A stretch of 8,330 nt of DNA, from assembly GCA_027336345.1 (NCBI GenBank), contig DAHWFZ010000031.1:1-8330 (forward strand), written 5' to 3'. Shown here piece after piece: positions 1 through 5,350 of the stretch (position 1 is its first letter; each line of letters opens with the position of its first letter). The stretch comes from Candidatus Wolfebacteria bacterium (GTDB lineage: Bacteria > Patescibacteriota > Minisyncoccia > UBA6257 > UBA9933). The notes under the pieces were generated by a model, which made no database searches, was not told the DNA's origin, and was given only the letters and a program-made list of their open reading frames with translations. The translations under genes and the position numbers were made by a program.

Positions 1-20
1 TTCGTTGGGCTCAGGATGAC
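1..20. repeat. CTCAGGATGA-type short repeat, copy 1
   Basis: The bases TTCGTTGGGCTCAGGATGAC match the copy at 7983-8001 at 16 of 19 positions. They also resemble a short repeat that I recall as widespread in CPR and some other genomes (TTCGACAAGCTCAGGATGA). The copy is cut by the window edge, so any longer flanking palindrome cannot be seen. Confidence 0.5.
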
Positions 21-27
21 TCAATAA
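1..27 (+). CDS. Possible 3' end of an upstream gene (last 8 codons)
   Basis: In frame 1 the window opens with codons for FVGLRMTQ followed by a TAA stop, five bases before the permease ATG. ABC-2 permeases are usually preceded by their ATP-binding subunit, so this could be the C-terminus of that ATPase, but no ATPase motif is visible here and the identity is inference. The codons coincide with a CTCAGGATGA-type repeat, read in the frame that gives the xxLRMT peptide I recall from CPR proteins. The alternative is that the permease itself begins upstream, because its own frame also has no stop back to the window edge. Confidence 0.35.
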   Translation, partial: FVGLRMTQ

Positions 28-32
28 ATTCA

Positions 33-779
33 ATGTCTACTATTTATATATTATGGCTAAGGCAGATTAAAAGATATTACAGGTCAAAATCGCGACTTGT
101 CGGTTCTCTCGGACAGCCGGTATTATTTTTGGTCGCATTGGGATTCGGATTCGGCCCGATTTTTCAGAAAGCAGGCGGAGGAAATTACATACAATTTTTA
201 GCTCCGGGCGTCATTGCCATGGGAATTTTATTTATGGCAATGTTTTCAGGCATTGAGGTTATTTGGGACAGGCAATTCGGGTTTTTGAAGGAAACAATGG
301 TTGCCCCGGTTTCCAGAATTAACATTATGATAGGAAGGACTTTGGGAGGGGCGACTGTCGCGGTTATGCAGGGAGTCATAATATTTTTAATTACTTTACT
401 TGTGGGATTTAAGCCGGTTTACGGAATGAATCTTTTATTGGCGGCCGTATTTATGGCTTTGATCGCTATTTTGTTCACGGCGCTTGGCACTGCGATTGCT
501 TCCGTACTGGAAGATTTTCACGGTTTTCAGCTTATTATGAACTTATTGGTACAGCCTTTGTTTTTCCTTTCCGGAGCGCTTTTTCCGATTTCCGGATTGC
601 CCGAGGTAATAACGGTGATTGTTAAAGCTAATCCTTTGGCATATGGCGTTGACGGAATAAGAGCCACGCTTGTCAATACCGCCCATCTTGGGATTTCAAT
701 GGATCTTATGGTCTTAAGCGCAGTTACGATTGTTTTTGTCGCAATCGGAAGCTACCTTTTTTCTAAAATTGAGATTTGA
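33..779 (+). CDS. ABC-2 type transporter permease
   Basis: This is the membrane subunit of an ABC exporter of the DrrB/NodJ-like ABC-2 family; the substrate cannot be told from sequence. It is 248 aa, a normal length, with about six hydrophobic segments (roughly residues 26-45, 55-75, 105-127, 133-158, 165-188 and 223-243). Family hallmarks are the segment around residues 76-101 (EVIWDRQFGFLKETMVAPVS), FLSGALFPISGLP at 178-190 before the last loop, and NPLAYGVDGIR at 200-210. The partner ATPase is not in the window and is expected just upstream. There is no good SD before the ATG at 33, and a possible upstream stop lies 5 bases away, so translational coupling is likely. The frame is open to the window edge, so an earlier start is not excluded. 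The next gene is 85 bases downstream and looks unrelated. Confidence 0.9.
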   Translation: MSTIYILWLRQIKRYYRSKSRLVGSLGQPVLFLVALGFGFGPIFQKAGGGNYIQFLAPGVIAMGILFMAMFSGIEVIWDRQFGFLKETMVAPVSRINIMIGRTLGGATVAVMQGVIIFLITLLVGFKPVYGMNLLLAAVFMALIAILFTALGTAIASVLEDFHGFQLIMNLLVQPLFFLSGALFPISGLPEVITVIVKANPLAYGVDGIRATLVNTAHLGISMDLMVLSAVTIVFVAIGSYLFSKIEI

Positions 780-864
780 TTGACTTGCTTAAGTTTTTGT
801 GGCAATATTTATTCAGTATTATTCAAAAATATAAGACTAATAAACCGGATAAAAGGAGGTCTAT

Positions 865-1242
865 ATGTATGGTGCAGCTCTGACAGAGGTTTTGCGGCTG
901 GCGATGAATAATCTTGTTTCCCGCTGGCTTGTGCTTTACGTGATTGTTGAAAAGCAGTTTATTAGCATTTCGAATCTTGAACTTGAGCTGGATATTTTGG
1001 AAAACCGGATTAAAAAAATTGACCCTCAGTTTCAGTTACGGTATGGCAATTGTGGCAATTTTGGCCATGACTTAAGGCCAAAATTACTCATTGAAGTACT
1101 GAGTGAGTTTGAGGGGAGTAATTTAATAATAATAAGCGACCAGTATCTTTATCCGGCGGAAGAAAGTTGGAAGTTTTTGAATAAATTTTGGGGATGTGTT
1201 CAATCAACCGTAAAGGATTCGGTTGAATTCAAACCAATCTAG
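865..1242 (+). CDS. Orphan hypothetical protein, 125 aa
   Basis: I do not recognise this protein. The start is well fixed by a near-perfect SD, AAAGGAGG at 852-859, five bases before the ATG. The N-terminal 55 residues look helical (LTEVLRLAMNNLVSRWLVLYVIVEK, then a charged stretch LELELDILENRIKKI). A glycine-rich turn encodes three near-tandem tripeptides, GNC-GNF-GHD, at residues 61-69. The C-terminal half alternates beta-like and helical segments and has no signal peptide or obvious catalytic motif. A strong intrinsic terminator begins just after the TAG stop, so the gene appears to be its own transcription unit between the ABC permease and rplU. The coding sequence holds a perfect 10-bp inverted repeat at 1057-1085. 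The SD and terminator make it likely to be a real expressed gene. Confidence 0.75.
   Translation: MYGAALTEVLRLAMNNLVSRWLVLYVIVEKQFISISNLELELDILENRIKKIDPQFQLRYGNCGNFGHDLRPKLLIEVLSEFEGSNLIIISDQYLYPAEESWKFLNKFWGCVQSTVKDSVEFKPI
1057..1085. repeat. Perfect 10-bp inverted repeat inside the 125-aa gene
   Basis: Arms AATTTTGGCC (1057-1066) and GGCCAAAATT (1076-1085) flank a 9-base loop. A second, weaker stem, ACTCA (1086-1090) with TGAGT (1100-1104), follows at once. Upstream, the 9-base unit TGGCAATTG/TGGCAATTT repeats at 1044-1061. Function is unknown; an mRNA structure or a chance result of the repeat are both possible. Confidence 0.6.
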
Positions 1243-1243
1243 G

Positions 1244-1267
1244 AGGGGCTGTAATGCCCCTTTTTTT
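1244..1267 (+). terminator. Intrinsic terminator after the 125-aa gene
   Basis: The stem AGGGGC (1244-1249) pairs with GCCCCT (1256-1261) around the loop TGTAAT, and the run of T continues to 1267. It begins two bases after the stop codon, so it ends the orphan transcript and separates it from rplU. Confidence 0.88.
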
Positions 1268-1314
1268 ATTGGCAGGACTTGCTTTTTTGTATTAAATTTA
1301 ATATCTTTATATTT

Positions 1315-1626
1315 ATGAGTAAATTCGCAGTAATTGAAACCGGAGGCAAACAGTATAAGGTTATTGTCGGCCAAAAGTTAAAAATTGAAAAGTTGGAAAT
1401 TGAAAAAGGAGGCAATGTCTCTTTTGATAAGGTTTTTTTGGTCGCCGAAGGCGACAATGTTGAAATTGGCACCCCGACTGTAAAAGGAGCCAAAGTTGAA
1501 GGAACTGTCATAAGGCAATCAAGGGATAAGAAAAAGATTGTTTTCAAATATCACGCGAAAGCAAGATATAGGAAGAAAAAAGGGCATAGGCAGCCTTACA
1601 CTGAAATTGAAATTTCAAAGATATAA
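1315..1626 (+). CDS. rplU: 50S ribosomal protein L21
   Basis: L21 is a large-subunit protein that binds 23S rRNA and contacts L20. The product is 103 aa, the usual bacterial length. It opens with the hallmark FAVIETGGKQYKV (residues 4-16) and closes with KYHAKARYRKKKGHRQPYTEI, including the conserved GHRQPYT near residues 91-97. The frame stays open upstream to 1279, but the conserved N-terminus sets the start at the ATG at 1315. There is no SD before it. An A/T-rich stretch with -10-like TATCTT at 1302-1307 and TTGCTT at 1279-1284 (17-base spacing) would place the transcript start almost on the ATG, so this may be a leaderless mRNA; that is inference. rpmA (L27), which usually follows rplU, is absent here. 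Confidence 0.96.
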   Translation: MSKFAVIETGGKQYKVIVGQKLKIEKLEIEKGGNVSFDKVFLVAEGDNVEIGTPTVKGAKVEGTVIRQSRDKKKIVFKYHAKARYRKKKGHRQPYTEIEISKI

Positions 1627-1650
1627 TATTTGTATAAAGGAGAAAGTAAA

Positions 1651-1731
1651 ATGGATAAAGGAATTATGATTAAATTATTAAATAACAATTTGCATCACAA
1701 TCAAAAACCTAATTTCAGGTCTGGTTTTTGA
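1651..1731 (+). CDS. Possible 26-aa mini-ORF after rplU
   Basis: The ATG at 1651 has a good SD (AAAGGAG at 1636-1642, eight bases away) and opens a 26-codon frame, MDKGIMIKLLNNNLHHNQKP then NFRSGF, that stops at TGA. The last third of the frame coincides with an A-tract/T-tract hairpin at 1703-1729. It could be a translated small protein, a leader peptide whose translation affects the hairpin, or a decayed gene start that kept its SD. It lies 24 bases after rplU, where rpmA would often be. I know no homologue. Support rests on the SD and its spacing only. Confidence 0.4.
   Translation: MDKGIMIKLLNNNLHHNQKPNFRSGF
1703..1729 (+). terminator. A-tract/T-tract hairpin, possible terminator of rplU
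   Basis: AAAAACC (1703-1709) pairs with GGTTTTT (1723-1729) around a 13-base loop. A competing small stem, ACCT (1707-1710) with AGGT (1717-1720), shares bases with it, so the two folds exclude each other. The T-run makes it a plausible, weak terminator in either direction. Confidence 0.45.
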
Positions 1732-1760
1732 TGTTTTGATTTTAAATACTTTACATTTTA

Positions 1761-1788
1761 AACGAGCCCTGAAATGGGCTCGTTTTTT
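1761..1788 (+). terminator. Strong intrinsic terminator
   Basis: A perfect 9-bp stem, AACGAGCCC (1761-1769) with GGGCTCGTT (1776-1784), surrounds the loop TGAAAT and runs into TTTT. It ends transcription from rplU and the mini-ORF. It lies only 37 bases ahead of the next start codon, so the 66-aa gene needs read-through or a promoter not obvious to me. Confidence 0.88.
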
Positions 1789-1824
1789 GTCCTTGGCGGG
1801 CAAAAAATAAAACGAGGAGGGATT

Positions 1825-2025
1825 ATGCGCAATCCGAGAAAAGATTTGGTTTTTGTCACAAGAGACGGAATTAATCTTGTAAAAGAAAAAGATGGAAATA
1901 CCGGCTGGCGCCAAAAGGAAGGGCAGTCTATCAGGGAGTTTGTTATCTTTAGCACCGGAGAAGGCTGGCTTTCCAGAGACGAGAGATTTGAATTGAGGCA
2001 AAAAAAACCTCGTACGGCACTTTAA
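1825..2025 (+). CDS. Orphan hypothetical protein, 66 aa
   Basis: I do not recognise this protein. The frame is open upstream to 1774, but that part crosses a terminator hairpin. The ATG at 1825 follows AGGAGG (1815-1820) by four bases and is the credible start. The product is basic and soluble, with no membrane segment. It begins MRNPRKDLVFVTRDGINLV and ends in a basic tail, RQKKPRTAL, with beta-strand-like patches at residues 8-11 and 39-42. It sits between a strong terminator upstream and a 15-bp palindrome downstream, as an isolated unit between rplU and dinB. The strong SD supports it being expressed; function is unknown. Confidence 0.65.
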   Translation: MRNPRKDLVFVTRDGINLVKEKDGNTGWRQKEGQSIREFVIFSTGEGWLSRDERFELRQKKPRTAL

Positions 2026-2039
2026 CAATTTAGTTGTAT

Positions 2040-2075
2040 TTCCTGACTGATATACTTAAATATATCAGTCAGGAA
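2040..2075. repeat. 15-bp perfect palindrome, copy 1 of a shared pair
   Basis: Arms TTCCTGACTGATATA (2040-2054) and TATATCAGTCAGGAA (2061-2075) flank the loop CTTAAA. The inner 24 bases (2046-2069) match 7315-7338 at 22 positions. The outer arms differ between the two copies but still pair here. TGTTATTTTTT follows, so it could also terminate the 66-aa gene's transcript. Its position upstream of dinB also allows an operator role. Confidence 0.75.
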
Positions 2076-2087
2076 TGTTATTTTTTA

Positions 2088-2096
2088 TGTTAAAAT
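2088..2096 (+). promoter_or_regulatory. Possible extended -10 element upstream of dinB
   Basis: TGTTAAAAT has the TGn extension and a TAAAAT hexamer; a start near 2103 would give a long leader of about 145 bases for dinB. No clear -35 is present; that position overlaps the right arm of the 2040-2075 palindrome. An alternative is TTGTAG (2164-2169) with TATTAA (2188-2193). Confidence 0.3.
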
Positions 2097-2103
2097 AAGC
2101 GGA

Positions 2104-2132
2104 TGACCCAGTAACATTACTTTAATGGGTCA
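2104..2132. promoter_or_regulatory. Imperfect dyad, possible operator or 5' hairpin of dinB
   Basis: TGACCCA (2104-2110) and TGGGTCA (2126-2132) are exact inverted repeats, and inner positions TAA/TTA also match, giving 11 symmetric positions out of 14 per arm. It starts next to the transcript start predicted from the -10 at 2091-2096. The rest of the gap to dinB (2133-2246) is A/T-rich and holds a direct repeat, TACATTATTrAA, at 2183 and 2216. Confidence 0.4.
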
Positions 2133-2246
2133 GTGATTAAGTTTTGATAAATAGATAGAAAAATTGTAGTGAAGGTAAATAATACATTATTAAAATAAAC
2201 AATAATTTAATTCATTACATTATTGAATCAAAGTCATGTCACTGGG

Positions 2247-3365
2247 ATGAGAATTATCGGACATTTGGATATGGATGCTTTTTTTGCGGCTGTGGAGGAA
2301 AGGGATAAGCCCAGAATCAAAGGATTGCCCATTGTAGTGGGCTCTGACCCCGCGGAAGGCCGCGGGAGGGGGGTTGTATCAACTGCCAATTATAAGGCCC
2401 GGGAATACGGCATCCATTCGACTCTGCCTATTTCAACAGCCTGGAAGCTATCGGAAAAGGCTAAAAAAGAAGGGAAACCGGAGGCGGTGTTTTTGCCGGT
2501 TGATTTTGAAAAATACGGGGAAGTGTCGGAACGCATAATTGAGATAATTAAAAAATATTCTCCGGCTGTGGAGCAGGCGAGCATTGATGAAGCGTATCTT
2601 GATTTGTCGGATTTGCCCGCTTTTAAAAAAGTGGAAGGTGGATTTTATGACTATGCAAAAGAAATCGCCCAAAAAATAAAAGATGAAATTTATAAAAAAG
2701 AAAAACTGACTTGTTCAGTCGGCATAGGGCCGAACAAACTGATTGCAAAAATTGCGTCCGGATTTAAAAAGCCAAATGGGATGACTGTTGTTGGTTCAGA
2801 TAATGAAACAGCTTGCGCTGAACTTGTTGAGGCATTTTTGGAGCCGCTTAAAATTCGCGATATTCCGGGCATCGGGCCGAAAAGCGAAATTATTTTAAAT
2901 AAATTTAAAATTAAAACAATTAAAGATTTAAAAAACCTGACAAAAAAACAGCTGGAGGAAATGTTCGGCAAATGGGGCGGTGAAATTTATGATAAAGCCA
3001 GGGGCAAAGATGATTCTCCGCTGGTTTTGGAATGGGAAGCAAAATCAATCGGCGAGCAGGAAACTTTTTTGGAAGATTCATTGGATGCCAATAAAGTGAC
3101 CAAAAAAATAAAACAATTATGCCAACAGGTATTTAGCCGTTTTAGGGAGAGTGATTTTGAAAATTTTAGAAATATTACGGTTACGGTAAGATTTTCTGAT
3201 TTTACAACCAAGAGCAGGAGCCATACGTTAAAAGAAGCAACGGGTGATTTAAAAGTATTGGAATTTGAGGTATTAAAATTATTATTCCCGTTTTTGGATA
3301 AGCGTGAAAACCCAAAGCATAAAGCGATACGGCTTTTGGGGGTGAGGATAGAAAAATTTTCGTGA
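2247..3365 (+). CDS. dinB: DNA polymerase IV (Y-family translesion polymerase)
   Basis: This enzyme copies past damaged bases. From the ATG at 2247 the product is 372 aa and opens MRIIGHLDMDAFFAAVEERD, giving metal ligand D8 and steric-gate F13 at the same numbers as E. coli Pol IV. A TTG at 2223 in the same frame would add eight residues, but the ATG fits the family better. Other motifs are the nucleotide-contact segment GVVSTANYKAREYGI (42-56), catalytic SIDEAYLDL with D114 and E115, CSVGIGPNKLIAKIAS (156-171), and a helix-hairpin-helix at DIPGIGPKS (205-213). The little-finger domain fills about 260-372. The protein stops right after LLGVRIEKFS, without the C-terminal clamp-binding tail of E. 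coli Pol IV. Residues 189-196 (ACAELVEA) appear to be encoded by a repeat. No SD is visible. Confidence 0.95.
   Translation: MRIIGHLDMDAFFAAVEERDKPRIKGLPIVVGSDPAEGRGRGVVSTANYKAREYGIHSTLPISTAWKLSEKAKKEGKPEAVFLPVDFEKYGEVSERIIEIIKKYSPAVEQASIDEAYLDLSDLPAFKKVEGGFYDYAKEIAQKIKDEIYKKEKLTCSVGIGPNKLIAKIASGFKKPNGMTVVGSDNETACAELVEAFLEPLKIRDIPGIGPKSEIILNKFKIKTIKDLKNLTKKQLEEMFGKWGGEIYDKARGKDDSPLVLEWEAKSIGEQETFLEDSLDANKVTKKIKQLCQQVFSRFRESDFENFRNITVTVRFSDFTTKSRSHTLKEATGDLKVLEFEVLKLLFPFLDKRENPKHKAIRLLGVRIEKFS
2811..2833. repeat. Possible in-frame repeat copy inside dinB
   Basis: The reverse complement, GCCTCAACAAGTTCAGCGCAAGC less its ends, resembles the CPR repeat form that I recall as TCGACAAGCTCAGCGCAAGC. 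It encodes ACAELVEA, in a region where DinB proteins usually run more directly from the TVV strand to the AFLxPLxI segment. The in-window resemblance to the other copies is modest. Confidence 0.4.
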
Positions 3366-3380
3366 TTATTTTTGGAAAAA

Positions 3381-3389
3381 TGCTAAAAT
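3381..3389 (+). promoter_or_regulatory. Extended -10 element for the P-type ATPase
   Basis: TGCTAAAAT has TG one base before a TAAAAT hexamer. The hexamer ends seven bases before the ATG at 3397, so transcription would start at about the A of the start codon. No SD lies between them. No convincing -35 is seen. Confidence 0.45.
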
Positions 3390-3396
3390 TAGTTAA

Positions 3397-5277
3397 ATGG
3401 CTCAAATAAGAAAAGTCCAAATACCCAATCTTCCTTTTGTTATTTCTTTGAATGTATCTTTGGCGGTTGTCTTGGCAATCGCGCTGGTTATTGATGTTTT
3501 TAAAATATTGCCGGTGCCGCAGATGGTTCTTATTATACTTTCAATAATCGGATTGATACCGGTTTTAATAAGCGCGCTCAAGGCGCTCAAAACCGGAGAA
3601 ATGACAATCGACTTATTGGCCAGCATAGCGCTTATATTTTCATTTTTAGCCAGACAGTGGTATTCGGCGGTATTTATAAATTTAATGCTGGCTTCGGCGC
3701 GTATTTTTGATTTATGGACGGCAATGAGGGCAAAAAATATAATCCAGCACCTGATGAAATTCCGCCCCACTAAAATAAAAATAAAAGAAGGCGATAAGAT
3801 TATTGAGAAGGAAGTTGAGCGTGTTAAGGCGGGCGATCAGGTTGTGGTTGAGGCGGGGGAGCGCATTCCGGTTGACGGAGAAGTTATTTCCGGGCAAGCA
3901 AGCGTTAATGAGGCTACGCTCACGGGGGAAAGCGTCCCGGTTGTGAAAAAAACCGGCGATAACGTTTTAACTTCCACTTTAAACGAGTCGGGATCTTTGC
4001 TTGTTAAAGCGGTCAGGATCGGAAAGGACAGCACGCTGGAAAAGCTGATAGCCTTGGTTGAAGAAGCAAGCCGCAAGAAAGCCAAGACGGAAAGGATAGC
4101 CGCCAAATTTACGCAGTGGTACATTTTAATTACTCTTGCCGCCGCCATAATAATTTATTATTTTTCGCGTGATTTGCTTTTGGTTTTGTCGGTGCTTTTG
4201 GTTGTCTGCGCGGATGATATCGCCGTTGCCGTGCCTTTGGCGTTTACGGCTGCAATTGCCAGAGCCGCGCAGCTTGGAATTGTGATTAAAGGTTCTGACG
4301 TCTTGGAGACTTTACCCAAAATTAAGGTATTTATGACTGACAAAACCGGGACTTTGACTTATGGAAAACCGAAAATAAAAGAAATCAGAATTATCCAAAA
4401 AATGGATGAAACTGAATTTTTAAAATTATTCGGCATGGCGGAAGTTGCGGCCGGCCATCCGGTTGGAAAAGCCATAATGAGATATTTGAAAGAAAAAAAT
4501 ATTCCCGTTGCGTCTCCCGATGAAGTCAATGAAGTGCCGGGAGAAGGAGTTTCGGTCGTAAAAAACGGCAAGAAATATTTTGCGGGCAAAATAGATTTTC
4601 TAAAGGATAACGGGATAACCACGGGCAATGAGGAATTAAAGCAAATTGAAGAAATTGAAAATAACGGGTTCAGTATCGTCAGTTTGGGAACTGATAAAAA
4701 ACTTATCGGTTTTGTGATTATAGAAGATGAAGTAAGGCCGTTTGCCAAGATGCTGTCAAGATCATTGAAAAAATTAGGCATTAAAAGAATTGTTATGCTT
4801 ACCGGGGACAACAGCCGCGTTGCGGCTCGCGTTGCAAAAGAGCTTGGGATTGACCAATATGAAGCCAATCTGCATCCCGAGGAAAAGCTGAAATTTATTG
4901 AAGGAACAAACAAAAAAACCAGAGAAACCATTGCAATGGTCGGAGATGGCGTTAACGACGCCGCTGCCTTGGCTTTGGCCGATGTAAGCATTGCCATGGG
5001 CGCTATCGGCTCAGACACTGCCATTGAGGCCGCTGACGTGGCTTTGATGAAAGACGATCTAAGGCGCGTGCCGGATATGATTTTCTTGGCTAAAAAAACC
5101 CGCAGCATTATTATCCAAAATTTTGCGATCTGGGCAATTACCAACGCGATTGGGTTGGTATTGGTAGGCGTTGGAGTTTTGGGTCCCATAGGGGCTTCAA
5201 CATATAATTTTTTGACTGACTTTTTGCCGATATCCAACGCGCTGAGAATAAGTTTTTTTCACCCGAAAGAATTTTAA
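3397..5277 (+). CDS. P1B-like P-type ATPase with an atypical ion motif
   Basis: This is an ATP-driven cation pump of the inner membrane, 626 aa. Four N-terminal helices (about 12-35, 41-64, 69-86, 88-107) and the overall order match P1B heavy-metal ATPases, but the usual N-terminal metal-binding HMA domain is missing. Catalytic parts are intact: TGES (176-179) in the actuator domain, DKTGT (315-319) with the phosphorylated D315, GHP (353-355) as the P1B nucleotide-site HP pair, TGD (469-471) and MVGDGVNDAAAL (514-525). The helix at 260-285 normally carries CPC, CPH, SPC or TPC; here it reads VVCADDIAVAVP, with C271, D273 and D274. The last helix has YNFLTDFLPISNALR, adding D608. The ion cannot be assigned; P1B is the closest fit. 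The gene starts 31 bases after dinB, without an SD, from what looks like its own promoter. Confidence 0.92.
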   Translation: MAQIRKVQIPNLPFVISLNVSLAVVLAIALVIDVFKILPVPQMVLIILSIIGLIPVLISALKALKTGEMTIDLLASIALIFSFLARQWYSAVFINLMLASARIFDLWTAMRAKNIIQHLMKFRPTKIKIKEGDKIIEKEVERVKAGDQVVVEAGERIPVDGEVISGQASVNEATLTGESVPVVKKTGDNVLTSTLNESGSLLVKAVRIGKDSTLEKLIALVEEASRKKAKTERIAAKFTQWYILITLAAAIIIYYFSRDLLLVLSVLLVVCADDIAVAVPLAFTAAIARAAQLGIVIKGSDVLETLPKIKVFMTDKTGTLTYGKPKIKEIRIIQKMDETEFLKLFGMAEVAAGHPVGKAIMRYLKEKNIPVASPDEVNEVPGEGVSVVKNGKKYFAGKIDFLKDNGITTGNEELKQIEEIENNGFSIVSLGTDKKLIGFVIIEDEVRPFAKMLSRSLKKLGIKRIVMLTGDNSRVAARVAKELGIDQYEANLHPEEKLKFIEGTNKKTRETIAMVGDGVNDAAALALADVSIAMGAIGSDTAIEAADVALMKDDLRRVPDMIFLAKKTRSIIIQNFAIWAITNAIGLVLVGVGVLGPIGASTYNFLTDFLPISNALRISFFHPKEF

Positions 5278-5350
5278 ATAACGCTTGTTATTTTAGTTTT
5301 TTGAAAATTGTTTTAAAATTTAAAATTAGAAATTAAAAATTATTTAGAAT

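Noticed and set aside
780..1320. Integron-like attC sites around the orphan genes
   Set aside because: The hairpins are ordinary terminators with T-runs; the paired RYYYAAC/GTTRRRY core sites were not found.
1678..2028. 116-codon minus-strand frame over the rplU-dinB gap
   Set aside because: It runs through two hairpin terminators and opposite a plus-strand gene with a perfect SD; no recognisable protein features.
4359..5237. Long open frame of 292 codons on the minus strand
   Set aside because: It lies entirely opposite the P-type ATPase, whose motifs are clear; the minus frame has no family features and is a shadow.
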